From positions 124,001-188,000 of the forward strand of contig NZ_FTMX01000008.1 in the NCBI RefSeq assembly GCF_900156045.1: a stretch of DNA of 64,000 bases, read 5' to 3'. The translations under genes were made by a program, and so were the position numbers. Below, piece after piece: positions 55,921-64,000 of the stretch (position 1 is the stretch's first letter; every line of letters starts with the position of its first letter). The notes below the pieces were generated by a model that was not told the DNA's origin, searched no databases, and saw only the letters and a program-made list of their open reading frames with translations. This stretch comes from Peribacillus simplex. Its GTDB lineage: Bacteria; Bacillota; Bacilli; Bacillales; DSM-1321.

Positions 55921-57495
55921 CTAGATGGTTAAAATACCTTGTGCAAACAGCTTTCTTAATTCTTTCTTATCAATTTTTCCAATCGGCGTTAATGGAAACT
56001 TATCTAGAAAATAGACAACTTTAGGAACCATATACTTTGAGGTTCTTTGTTTGCAGAAATCAATTAATTCCTCACTAGTACAGTTCAACCCTTCTTGCAG
56101 TGATGCAACGACACACACTACTTCTCCCCAATCTGGATGGGGAACACCTATGCAAGCACTTAATGCAACAGAAGGGTGCAGGTTCACCACCCTCTCGACT
56201 TCTGAAGAATATACGTTCATCCCGCCTGAAATGATCATATCTTTCTTACGATCCACAATATAAAGGTAACCGCTTTCATCCCATTTACCAATATCACCAG
56301 TGTAGAACCATCCATCACGGATGTATTCCTCGGTAAGATCAGGTCTTTGATAATAGCCTGCCATCATCGCTGGCGATTTTACGATAATTTCACCAAGCTC
56401 GGAAGGTTTTACATCATTTCCTTCATCATCAATCAGTCGAATTTCGGTAAGGATGCACGGTTTTCCACAGCTTTTCAAAATTTCCGAATTGTTATGATAA
56501 GCCCATACATGGGCGCTTTTCGATAGTCTTGTAATGACAATATTACATTCTGTCATGCCGTATTGCTGGCGCATAATGGGCCCGAATACTTCAAAAGCTT
56601 CTTTAAGGCGCTTTTGTGAAATTGGTGACGCGCCGTAGAAAATATTGCGCATGGAGCTCATATCATATTCCATCTTCTTTGTCTGATCAAGCAGTCTGTA
56701 TAACATGGTCGGTACCAAGAATGTCGTCGTAATTTCATGATCCTTTATCGCCCGTATGAATTCTGCAGCGTCGAATGATGACATCACATAGACATGGACG
56801 CCCGAAACAAGGGATCTCCAAAGTAATGAACCGGCCGAATGCACAATAGGCGTACTTAGCAATACTCGGTCTCGGTCGTCAAGTGGGTCTTCGATAGCGG
56901 CAGAAAGTATGGCGGCGCCGAGTCCCTTCTGGGAATGCATGACGCCTTTCGGTGTACCCGTTGTCCCGCCTGTATATGACAGAAGGGCAATGTCTTCCGC
57001 TTCAGCTAAAGGCAAGTCTAAATTATTTATTTCACCGGGCCATTGAAACCGTTCAAACTCCTCTGGATAATTAATATTAAAGCCAGGAAGCCCAATGACA
57101 TGGATATCTTCCTTCTTCATTACTTCCAAATACTCAATGAAGGTATCAAAGTGTGTCTTTGTAGCTATTATGACCAATTCTGGTTTTGCTTCCTTTAGGA
57201 TGAATTGTATTTCTCGTTTCCCCAGTTTTTCACTTAATGGCACTAGGGTAGCTCCACATTGCTGGATGGCCAAACCAAACATCACACTTTCCAAACTGTT
57301 TGGAATGATGGTCGCTATGCGGACACCCCTTCCTGCACCTAAGCGAAGTAAATAAGAAGAGATAAGGTTTGTTTTCTTCCATAACTCGTCGTAGGTTATC
57401 GTTTCCCCGTTTGGCAACAAGGTAATTGCGGGCAGTTCGCCGAACCGTTTCATTCCTTTATTCAACAGTGACTGAAATGTCAACTTATGCAGCAT
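55921..57495 (-). CDS. Acyl-CoA ligase (AMP-forming)
   Basis: A 524-residue adenylate-forming enzyme. ALLSYTGGTTGTPKGVMHSQ near 173-192 is the P-loop, GWFYTGDIGKWDESGYLYIV near 410-430 the hinge and PLTPIGKIDKKELRKL near 500-515 contains the catalytic Lys. All motifs are intact. Carboxylate substrate unknown; a medium or long-chain or branched acid is possible. AAGGAGG lies upstream. It follows the acyl-CoA dehydrogenase by 27 bp, so activation and dehydrogenation are probably linked. Confidence 0.85.
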   Translation of the reverse strand: MLHKLTFQSLLNKGMKRFGELPAITLLPNGETITYDELWKKTNLISSYLLRLGAGRGVRIATIIPNSLESVMFGLAIQQCGATLVPLSEKLGKREIQFILKEAKPELVIIATKTHFDTFIEYLEVMKKEDIHVIGLPGFNINYPEEFERFQWPGEINNLDLPLAEAEDIALLSYTGGTTGTPKGVMHSQKGLGAAILSAAIEDPLDDRDRVLLSTPIVHSAGSLLWRSLVSGVHVYVMSSFDAAEFIRAIKDHEITTTFLVPTMLYRLLDQTKKMEYDMSSMRNIFYGASPISQKRLKEAFEVFGPIMRQQYGMTECNIVITRLSKSAHVWAYHNNSEILKSCGKPCILTEIRLIDDEGNDVKPSELGEIIVKSPAMMAGYYQRPDLTEEYIRDGWFYTGDIGKWDESGYLYIVDRKKDMIISGGMNVYSSEVERVVNLHPSVALSACIGVPHPDWGEVVCVVASLQEGLNCTSEELIDFCKQRTSKYMVPKVVYFLDKFPLTPIGKIDKKELRKLFAQGILTI

Positions 57496-57522
57496 GCATT
57501 TTTTCCTCCTTCGAAAAAGGTT

Positions 57523-58695
57523 TTACCCTTTTAATAATGCTTTGGCAATTGTATTTTTTTGAATTTCCGAGGTTCCGCTCAGAATCCGATACATCCGTGC
57601 ACTCCTGTACATTTTTTCTACAGGATGACCTTTTACCAAGCCTTTGGAGCCAAAGATTTGGATGGCCTTGTCAGCCACACGGCAATTTACTTCTGAAGCA
57701 AACAGTTTTGCCATGGACGTGCCGGCCCGATCTTCTTTTCCTTGATCAATTTTTTCAACTACATCATAGACCATGCACTTTGCTGCATAGATTTCCGTCG
57801 CCATTTCTGCAAGCATATGCTGAATTGCCTGGAAGTCACCAATGGGCCGGCCGTGTTGGACTCGCGTTTTAGCATGTTCAATAGATAAATTGAGAAGGTG
57901 TTGAGCCATTCCGATAAAGCCGGCCGCATGGGAAGCGCGATTTGTGTTTATTCTCTTCAATCCGAGCAGCAACCCTTTTCCTGGTTCTCCGATTATATTG
58001 GCGGCAGGCACTCGACAATGATTGAAATTTAATTCAGCATGTATGCGCTCACCTGATAGGGGAACTTGAATGTCTCCTAGTTCAAACCCCGAATGTTGGG
58101 GTGTTCTTTTATCTACTAGGAAAGCAGTGATTCTACCTTTTCCTCCTTCCTGAAATTCTTTCGCCATGACAATGGCGAAATCAGCATAGGGTGCAGCACT
58201 GATAAAATGTTTTTTTCCATTCAATATATAATCATTTCCGTCTTTAACGGCAGTTGTTTCGATAGCAAAGGCGTCCGATCCGGCATTTGGTTCTGTTAGG
58301 GCAAAACAGCAGCTCGCTTCCCCCTTCACGACGGGCATCACATATTTTTCTATTTGCCCCGGTGTAAAACTTTCCAACATTTGACCAATTCTTAACGGCC
58401 CGCCAATCTCGCCGATAACCTGCCCCCATAACACCGCTCCGGAACGGGCCAATTCTTCCTTGAACATGCATAATCCTTTTAAGCTAACATCTTGTCCACC
58501 ATACTTTTCAGGGAGGTTAATTCCGTAAAAACCCAATTCCCTGGATCGTTTTCTTGCCCATTTTATGGCTTCCATCGGTATATCCTCTTCAGCGTTCAAT
58601 CCATGCTCCTGTTCATATGGAAGCAATTCATCTTGAATGAAAGCCTGCAACTTTGTTTGAAGTACCTCTAATTTCTCTTCCTGCGTTGTTACCAT
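57523..58695 (-). CDS. Acyl-CoA dehydrogenase family protein with atypical active site
   Basis: A 390-residue FAD enzyme. CCFALTEPNAGSDAFAIETT near 130-149 and VQHGRPIGDFQAIQHMLAEM near 277-297 are family motifs. The usual C-terminal YEGT base is replaced: the segment reads RILSGTSEIQ (Ser373). The alternative helix-G site, LDxER in isovaleryl-CoA dehydrogenase, reads INTNR. So neither standard glutamate is visible. It may be a reductase-like (CaiA-type) or non-canonical member. AAAGGGG lies ahead of the ATG. First gene of a two-gene operon with the ligase. Confidence 0.85.
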   Translation of the reverse strand: MVTTQEEKLEVLQTKLQAFIQDELLPYEQEHGLNAEEDIPMEAIKWARKRSRELGFYGINLPEKYGGQDVSLKGLCMFKEELARSGAVLWGQVIGEIGGPLRIGQMLESFTPGQIEKYVMPVVKGEASCCFALTEPNAGSDAFAIETTAVKDGNDYILNGKKHFISAAPYADFAIVMAKEFQEGGKGRITAFLVDKRTPQHSGFELGDIQVPLSGERIHAELNFNHCRVPAANIIGEPGKGLLLGLKRINTNRASHAAGFIGMAQHLLNLSIEHAKTRVQHGRPIGDFQAIQHMLAEMATEIYAAKCMVYDVVEKIDQGKEDRAGTSMAKLFASEVNCRVADKAIQIFGSKGLVKGHPVEKMYRSARMYRILSGTSEIQKNTIAKALLKG

Positions 58696-58832
58696 AAGTT
58701 TCCCCTTTCATATCTTGGTTTTATCAAACTATTCAAATATTTAAAATGTTATAAAATTAATTTTAAAGGTAAATAATATTTAAGTAAAATAATGAAATAT
58801 GATATAAACATAAGAAAAATTGATGTAAATAC

Positions 58833-58875
58833 AAAAAAATATTAGTTCCCTTCAGCATAGGAAACTAATATTTAA
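58833..58875 (-). terminator. Terminator of the LysR gene
   Basis: On the minus strand AAATATTAGTTTCC pairs with GGGAACTAATATTT, then TTTTTTT. The stem begins inside the LysR stop codon. Confidence 0.88.
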
Positions 58876-59770
58876 GAGCAGTATAGAATTCGAGACATTT
58901 TATAAACTCTCTGGCAGCTTTTGAAAAATGCTGCTTCTTAGAGCGAACATAACCGAATTCCATTGTATTATTTTCTAGCTCAACCAAAGGAATGGCCACA
59001 AGTTCCCCGCTTAGGAAATAAGGGTCGCTGTTCATTCCAATATCATAGGAAAAGGCAATGGCTAATCCCTCAGCGACGGTTTTTTTGATGATTTCTGTAT
59101 TATTTGTGAAAAACAAAATATTCATCTCACCGTAATGATCAAAAAAACCTTTGATGAACGCCTTCATCCTTGGTCCATTGTAAACGACCAGATTTTGGTC
59201 CATTAGCTCTTGTGGGGTTATGCTTTTACGGTTGGCTAAAGGGGAATTCTTACTGACCGACACAATCACTTTTGCTTCCATTAAAGGTTGAAATTCCAAC
59301 TCATTTTCTTTTGGTTTAACCTTTGGAATATTCAAGAGCCCGATGTCTATCTTAGCATTCAGTACTTCTTCGGTTATCTCTTGTCCCCCTTTTTCTTCAA
59401 TCACGATTTTCACCTCGGGATACTTCTTCTTAAATAATGCCAATGATTTAGGCAAAACCGTAAGAAATAAACCTTGTGTAGAGGATAGGCGTAACTCTTT
59501 TTCCATCGTATCTGAATGTATTTGCGCACTGTCTCTTATTTCTTCCAATTTGCTTAATACTTCAAGAGCCTTCTGGATGATTTCCTTTCCGTCTTCTGTA
59601 GGTATGGTTCCTAACCGTGACCGTTTGAAGATTTTTATACCTAATTCCTTCTCCAGACTGGTAATGGCCATGCTGATTCCGGATTGAGAGATATGGAGGC
59701 TCTCAGAAGCCGTGGAAATCGAGTTTACCTCGGCCACCTTTATGATATATTCCAATTGTTCTATATTCAT
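58865..59770 (-). CDS. LysR-family transcriptional regulator
   Basis: A 301-residue regulator. The N-terminal HTH (about 3-60) includes NSISTASESLHISQSGISMA and LEKELGIKIFKRSRLGTIPT. The effector domain spans about 90-295. AGAAGGAGAATGAACC precedes the ATG. Unlike many LysR genes it is not divergent from its neighbours: the acyl-CoA dehydrogenase lies downstream and the MFS gene upstream, all leftward. Target genes are therefore uncertain. Confidence 0.9.
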   Translation of the reverse strand: MNIEQLEYIIKVAEVNSISTASESLHISQSGISMAITSLEKELGIKIFKRSRLGTIPTEDGKEIIQKALEVLSKLEEIRDSAQIHSDTMEKELRLSSTQGLFLTVLPKSLALFKKKYPEVKIVIEEKGGQEITEEVLNAKIDIGLLNIPKVKPKENELEFQPLMEAKVIVSVSKNSPLANRKSITPQELMDQNLVVYNGPRMKAFIKGFFDHYGEMNILFFTNNTEIIKKTVAEGLAIAFSYDIGMNSDPYFLSGELVAIPLVELENNTMEFGYVRSKKQHFSKAAREFIKCLEFYTALKY

Positions 59771-59887
59771 GGTTCATTCTCCTTCTAGCCTATTACCAAT
59801 ATCATACCTCGAACAGAAAGCCCTTTCAATTTTAGAGATGAAGAATCAGGCTCCCCGAACTGTCTCCTCAAAAGCAGAGTGCCAGTT

Positions 59888-61126
59888 TTATACAATGGTA
59901 GTTGTTTTTTCGTATTCTTTAGCCGGTTGTGCCCGATTATTTTTAATAGAAACGGCAACAACCGTACCCAACAACGCCATTATCACCAAAAACAGGAAAG
60001 CTGCGTCATAGGAGTCATTAAACAAACTGATAATCAAACCGAGGGCTAAAGGAGAAACCGCACCTGCAATTTGACCAGCAAAAGTTACGAGTCCGGAGGC
60101 AGAGCCCGTAAGTTCCTTTGGTGAGTATTTTATGATAATCGTATATAGAACGGTCCCAAAGAAAGACAGTGCTATGGAGTTGAGAGTGAGATAAGTGATG
60201 AAAAGTGCTATGGACGTGGCGTTAGACATTAAAAAGAGAAAAATTGCGGATAATAAAGCTCCTGCAGCAGCAAGATACTTCTCCCGGTTAGCCATATGCT
60301 TATCCAGTAGCCATCCGCTTACATTAAACATCAAGAAACCAAAAACATAAGGGATTGCCAATAAACCCCCGGCGGCTATTAAATCAACCCCTTTTTCCTT
60401 AACCAAATATATAGGCATCCAAGTGATCAGACCATAGTTGATAATATTTGAGATAAACTTGAAAGTTATAAGTTTCCAAATATTTTCGATTTTAAATAAT
60501 AGTTTCAGAGCTACCTTTTTTTGTTTCGGATTGTCTTTTTTAACCTCTTGAGTTCCTTGAGGCTTTAGAATGAACCAAATACCGAAAGAAATTAATATCC
60601 CTAGAATCCCGGCAATGGTAAACATGCCCCGCCACCCGAAAGCTACAACCATCGAAGCGGCAAGAGCGGTACCTAATATCCCGCCAATATTCTGGGCAGA
60701 CAGGAAAAATGAATTTGCCCGGCCCCGTTCTTCTTCCGGGAAGTTATCTCTTATAGTGGACATACTGGCAGGATAGAAAGGCCCTTCCCCTAAACCGAAC
60801 AGAAAACGAATGAATAATAAAGACATAAATGACCAAGCAAACCCAGACATAACAGTGAACAAAGACCAACTAAACAAAGAAACAGTAACCATGACCCTGG
60901 CTCCATATTTATCGGTCATCCATCCGCCAAGCGGTTGCATGAGCGAGTAACTAACAAAAAATATACTAATTAAAAAACCTGTCTGGGACGTATTGAGATG
61001 AAACTCATCTGCAATGGGAATAATTCCGACATTTATGGCAACGCGATCAAAAAAGCTTAAAATCATTCCAACAAATAAAAGGCCGCTAATCATTAATTTT
61101 CGTTTCTTACTTGCATACAGCTGCAT
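59888..61126 (-). CDS. MFS transporter, anion:cation symporter (ACS) family
   Basis: A 412-residue transporter with about 12 helices. FFDRVAINVGIIPIADEFHL near 25-44, GGWMTDKYGARVMVTVSLFS near 67-86 and FLFGLGEGPFYPASMSTIRD near 108-127 are typical of ACS members (glucarate, phthalate, hexuronate and similar organic anions). The substrate is unknown. GGAGTGATGAGGA lies ahead of the ATG. A cre-like site lies about 50 bp upstream. Confidence 0.85.
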   Translation of the reverse strand: MQLYASKKRKLMISGLLFVGMILSFFDRVAINVGIIPIADEFHLNTSQTGFLISIFFVSYSLMQPLGGWMTDKYGARVMVTVSLFSWSLFTVMSGFAWSFMSLLFIRFLFGLGEGPFYPASMSTIRDNFPEEERGRANSFFLSAQNIGGILGTALAASMVVAFGWRGMFTIAGILGILISFGIWFILKPQGTQEVKKDNPKQKKVALKLLFKIENIWKLITFKFISNIINYGLITWMPIYLVKEKGVDLIAAGGLLAIPYVFGFLMFNVSGWLLDKHMANREKYLAAAGALLSAIFLFLMSNATSIALFITYLTLNSIALSFFGTVLYTIIIKYSPKELTGSASGLVTFAGQIAGAVSPLALGLIISLFNDSYDAAFLFLVIMALLGTVVAVSIKNNRAQPAKEYEKTTTIV

Positions 61127-61176
61127 TCCTCATCACTCCATTTTTTATATTTCACAAAACTTTTGAATCCACTTAA

Positions 61177-61190
61177 GGGAAGCGCTTACA
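61177..61190 (-). promoter_or_regulatory. cre-like catabolite control site
   Basis: GGGAAGCGCTTACA matches the CcpA consensus TGWAANCGNTNWCA at all but two positions. It lies about 50 bp upstream of the MFS start codon, where CcpA could repress in the presence of preferred sugars. Confidence 0.5.
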
Positions 61191-61339
61191 ATTTCTTTCA
61201 AAATGCCAAAGCTTGAATATTCACTTTTCACTGATTGATTTTTGTTCTGTGACTTTTAGGAGCGTTTCATTCATTAAAAACAATGAATGAATTTATTAAA
61301 ACGAAACTGGATGCCTACAAAATTATTTGATACATTCAA

Positions 61340-61370
61340 ACCCACGAGACTAAAAATTTGACTCGTGGGT
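61340..61370 (-). terminator. Terminator after the sulfatase gene
   Basis: ACCCACGAG (61340-61348) pairs with CTCGTGGGT (61362-61370) around a 13-base loop, about 55 bp after the stop codon. Confidence 0.75.
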
Positions 61371-61423
61371 GCAAACATTGGTCACCGATTCATCCCGTTT
61401 ACAGAATATAAAGTAGTTGATTA

Positions 61424-63415
61424 TCACGGAGTAACGATATTAACCTTTGGTTGAAATTGATCCAGCAAAGACAAGAAATCTACAAACTGCTCTTTATCAC
61501 CGGAAATGGAAACGTTACCTGCTGCTTCCATCTTGGATAAATCTTCACGTCCTAGAGCAATTTGATAAAAGGTTAGTCTATCCATTGTTAATGCTGCATC
61601 AGGGTTGGACGCCATTTTCCCTTTCTTGAAATTCAATACTGAATTATCTAGATCAATCATGTAATTGGTTTTCGAATCCTTAAATGTAATATTGAATGTC
61701 ATATTTTTATTTTCCGCTTTTGTTCCGTTTAATTTAATGGACAAGAATTTCAGGAAATCATCCATTGGCATATTGAGCAGCGTATCAAGACTCATCATTC
61801 CGCCAGTTCCCTTGGAGTCTGCCACACCATTCCTTAACTCATCTGCGCCGGTAAGATAGAAATTACGCCACACAGCAGATTCAGCTGTGTATCCTAATTG
61901 TTCATAAGCATTAGCCAGTAAATTTTTTGCTTCTGTATTCTTGGGGTTAGCCATGACTACATGCTTTAAGACTTGAGCCACCCAGCGATATTCCCCTTTT
62001 TTATAATCAAGTTTTGCCCGTTTAATGACCTTCTTTTCCCCACCCATATACTCCACATATTTAGCGCCCGATTCCTCTTGTGGTAAAGTATCCAAGTCGG
62101 ATGGATTAGCGTTGAAATATCCTAAATAAAAGTTGTACACCGCTTTTACGTTGTGTTTCAATGTTCCGTAATACCCCCGATTGGCCCAAACTTTATCCAA
62201 CTTTTCAGGAAGCTTTAACTTTTCCGCGATTTCATCAGGTGTGAGTCCTAAATTAGCTAATCGTATGGTTTGGTCATGAATATATTTATACAAATCACGC
62301 TGACTTTCCAACTGCTCCAGAACATGGTCTTTTCCCCATATGGGCCATGTATGGGCGGTAACCATAGCATCTATATCTTCATTTCCAAACAGATCGACTG
62401 TTTCATCAAGTGCTTTCACCCATTTCAAGGTATCCCTGGTTTTAGCTCCCCTTAATGTATAAATGTTATGTAACGTGTGTCCGGTGTTTTCGGCTACCAC
62501 TAAAGTTTTGTAATCTTTGATATAATAATGCATCTCTGATGGAGCTTCTGAATCCGGCGTCAATAAAAACTTAAATGCTATTCCGTCTATTTCCACCGTT
62601 TGAATATCATCCTTTACTTCCATTGTTGGAGGTAAATAGCTAAAAGTTCCGTTACTTAATCCCGGGCCAATACCAGAAGTAACAAACCCTCTATCATTTG
62701 CGGGTAAAAGATTTCCAAACATATAACCTGCACGGCGAGACATTATATTACCTAAAAGAATATTTTCACTTAGCGCTTCATCGTTAAAACCTTCGGGAAC
62801 AATAATGGGCACCTTAGCTGGATTTTCAGCGTACTGAGCAATGCCTTTTATACCACCAAAGTGATCCGCATGACTATGACTAATAACAATGGCACTTACC
62901 GGTTTTTTGGGTCGATGTTCAAAATAAAGCTCCATCGCTGCTTTGGCCGTTTCAATTGTAGAAAGTGTATCCAAAACTATTAATCCAGTTTTTCCTTCCA
63001 CAATGGTAAGTACTGATAAATCCTGGCCCCGAACTTGATAAACGCCATCTACCACTTTAAATAAGCCTGTTATATTTTGTAATTGTGCCTGCCTCCACAA
63101 GCTAGGGTTTACAGTATTACTTGCCGGCTGATCTTCTTTGATGAATGAATATCGATTACTATCCCATACTACGTCACCTTTTGAATTCTTTATTGGATTC
63201 ATGTTCAAGGGTGCAATGAATCCTTTATGTGCATCCTTAAAATCTTCCTTGTCTTTAAAATTCAACTGTTCATAAAAAGCTTTATTTGCTGAAATAGTTG
63301 CATTTGTTGCTGGCATTGGCTCATCAGATGATGCATTTGTAATAGTAGATCCTGCGAGTATAGCAAAAACAATGGGAACGGAAACAATTCCTTTAATAAT
63401 AGATACTTTGGACAT
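61424..63415 (-). CDS. Exported alkyl sulfatase-like metallo-beta-lactamase-fold hydrolase
   Basis: A 663-residue protein of the SdsA1/alkylsulfatase type. Residues 1-28 are a signal peptide. HSHADHFGG at 180-188 supplies metal ligands, with further ones near EAPSEMHYYIKD and AENTGHTLHNIYTL. A middle dimerisation domain (LDKVWANRGYYGTLKHNVKA onwards) and a C-terminal SCP2-like domain (about 540-660) complete the family layout. Such enzymes cleave alkyl sulfate esters to alcohol and sulfate. AAGGGG lies upstream of the ATG. A terminator ends it. Confidence 0.9.
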   Translation of the reverse strand: MSKVSIIKGIVSVPIVFAILAGSTITNASSDEPMPATNATISANKAFYEQLNFKDKEDFKDAHKGFIAPLNMNPIKNSKGDVVWDSNRYSFIKEDQPASNTVNPSLWRQAQLQNITGLFKVVDGVYQVRGQDLSVLTIVEGKTGLIVLDTLSTIETAKAAMELYFEHRPKKPVSAIVISHSHADHFGGIKGIAQYAENPAKVPIIVPEGFNDEALSENILLGNIMSRRAGYMFGNLLPANDRGFVTSGIGPGLSNGTFSYLPPTMEVKDDIQTVEIDGIAFKFLLTPDSEAPSEMHYYIKDYKTLVVAENTGHTLHNIYTLRGAKTRDTLKWVKALDETVDLFGNEDIDAMVTAHTWPIWGKDHVLEQLESQRDLYKYIHDQTIRLANLGLTPDEIAEKLKLPEKLDKVWANRGYYGTLKHNVKAVYNFYLGYFNANPSDLDTLPQEESGAKYVEYMGGEKKVIKRAKLDYKKGEYRWVAQVLKHVVMANPKNTEAKNLLANAYEQLGYTAESAVWRNFYLTGADELRNGVADSKGTGGMMSLDTLLNMPMDDFLKFLSIKLNGTKAENKNMTFNITFKDSKTNYMIDLDNSVLNFKKGKMASNPDAALTMDRLTFYQIALGREDLSKMEAAGNVSISGDKEQFVDFLSLLDQFQPKVNIVTP

Positions 63416-63826
63416 CTCATACCCCTTTCTCGATTGAATAAGCAGATATCATGTCTATATTCCGTTTGTCGAAGAAGTAAACTTTCTCTTTTTATAGAAA
63501 TTTTTAGAATAATATGAATTTATTTTATAATTAATTAGCCATTAAGTATATTTCCTATTTCTAATAGTAACTTCAATTTTATTTATATATAAACTGCTTG
63601 TTTCCATAATGAAATTCGTTTGTTAGGCTATTTAAGCAATGTAGTTTGCAATATAAGTAGAACCCTTTGAGATAGTTTTTCTTGTTAAATGAAAATTTCT
63701 AAAGTGTATTCGTAATGCCCATTTAGTTATACATTACTAAAAAAGGTGAGTTAGCTGGATACCCAAATACAAAAATGCCCCTCTCGATTGAGAAGAGCTT
63801 TTATAAACTGTATAACCTTTAACTAT
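63416..63826. other. Intergenic region upstream of the sulfatase
   Basis: About 410 AT-rich bases. It contains the terminator of the truncated transporter gene (63768-63798) and should contain the sulfatase promoter. No operator or small gene was recognised. Confidence 0.5.
63768..63798 (-). terminator. Terminator of the truncated transporter gene
   Basis: GCCCCTCTC (63777-63785) pairs with GAGAAGAGC (63790-63798) with two G-U pairs and a 4-base loop; on the minus strand ATTTTTG follows. Confidence 0.7.
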
Positions 63827-64000
63827 TTAACTTGTAGAAGTTTTTGCTTTTTTATCTATTAATTCATTTGAATAACATAACCCTGTATCTGGTTTAACGA
63901 AGATTGAGAACAAGATTCCGAAAATTAGAAGTAAGCCCGCGGCTAATAAGATGGAATATGCAAAACCAAGCGATACGTTTTCTCCTGCTGACTGGACAAG
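63827..64000 (-). CDS. C-terminal end of a membrane transporter, cut by the window edge
   Basis: The last 57 codons of a leftward gene that continues beyond the window. One hydrophobic helix (SLGFAYSILLAAGLLLIFGI) is followed by a short hydrophilic tail ending KKAKTSTS. This fits the final helix of an MFS-type exporter, but too little is visible for a family assignment. Confidence 0.6.
   Translation of the reverse strand, partial: LVQSAGENVSLGFAYSILLAAGLLLIFGILFSIFVKPDTGLCYSNELIDKKAKTSTS

Larger units (their letters stand above)
61127..61423. other. Intergenic region between the MFS and sulfatase genes
   Basis: About 300 bp holding the cre-like element and the sulfatase terminator, with AT-rich sequence between. 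No small gene was found. Confidence 0.55.

Overview
The window looks like chromosomal DNA of a spore-forming member of the Bacillaceae, most like the Peribacillus/Bacillus simplex group. Reasons: small acid-soluble spore protein genes (sspN, tlp, sspO, sspP) surround an aconitase gene as in Bacillus subtilis, GGAGG-type ribosome binding sites are strong throughout, base composition is AT-rich, and the anaerobic-type cobalamin operon has the gene order known from Bacillus megaterium. No rRNA, tRNA, CRISPR array, insertion sequence or phage gene was seen. The species assignment is inference.

Layout. (1) 0-7.8 kb is core/spore genes: a NUDIX hydrolase, yneR, yneQ, yneP, the sspN-tlp operon, an FbpB-like small basic protein, the TlpA-like yneN, citB, sspO, a small coiled-coil gene and sspP. 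(2) 7.9-15.5 kb is one leftward thiamin operon (tenA, ykoE-like, ykoD-like, ykoC-like, tenI, thiO, thiS, thiG, thiF) behind a TPP riboswitch. It joins pyrimidine and thiazole salvage, an ECF-type importer and thiazole synthesis. (3) 15.6-22.2 kb is an alicyclic acid gene set resembling cyclohexanecarboxylate degradation: a BadH-like dehydrogenase, an AliA-like ligase, a BadI-like ring-opening hydrolase and an AliB-like acyl-CoA dehydrogenase. They sit behind a near-perfect sigma-54 promoter. Next to them are a sigma-54 activator and a MaoC-like hydratase. (4) 22.27-22.5 kb is an array of degenerate units of about 21 bp.

(5) 22.6-33.8 kb is an anthranilate/3-hydroxyanthranilate meta-cleavage cluster. 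In pathway order it encodes an HpaB-like monooxygenase and its flavin reductase (interrupted by an in-frame TAG), 3-hydroxyanthranilate 3,4-dioxygenase, ACMS decarboxylase, 2-aminomuconate semialdehyde dehydrogenase, a RidA-type 2-aminomuconate deaminase, oxalocrotonate decarboxylase, oxopentenoate hydratase, 4-hydroxy-2-oxovalerate aldolase and acylating acetaldehyde dehydrogenase, ending in pyruvate and acetyl-CoA. An IclR regulator and an aromatic acid MFS transporter belong to the same block. (6) 34-35.6 kb holds a YbdM-like protein kinase, a convergent small Ser/Arg-rich protein and the HU gene.

(7) 35.7-50 kb is a leftward cobalamin (cobI-type) operon: cbiW, cbiH60, cbiX, cbiJ, cbiC, cbiD, cbiET, cbiL, cbiF, cbiG, cbiA, a SUMT gene, cbiY, btuR, cbiP. 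A cobalamin riboswitch precedes it. A second cobalamin riboswitch points the other way and precedes the cobalt importer cbiMNQO (50.9-53.5 kb). One vitamin signal thus controls both synthesis and cobalt supply. (8) 53.7-64 kb holds a DUF4025-like small protein, an AGCS alanine/sodium symporter, an acyl-CoA ligase plus acyl-CoA dehydrogenase pair, a LysR regulator, an ACS-type MFS transporter with a cre-like site, an exported alkylsulfatase-type metallo-beta-lactamase-fold enzyme, and the 3' end of another membrane transporter cut by the window edge.
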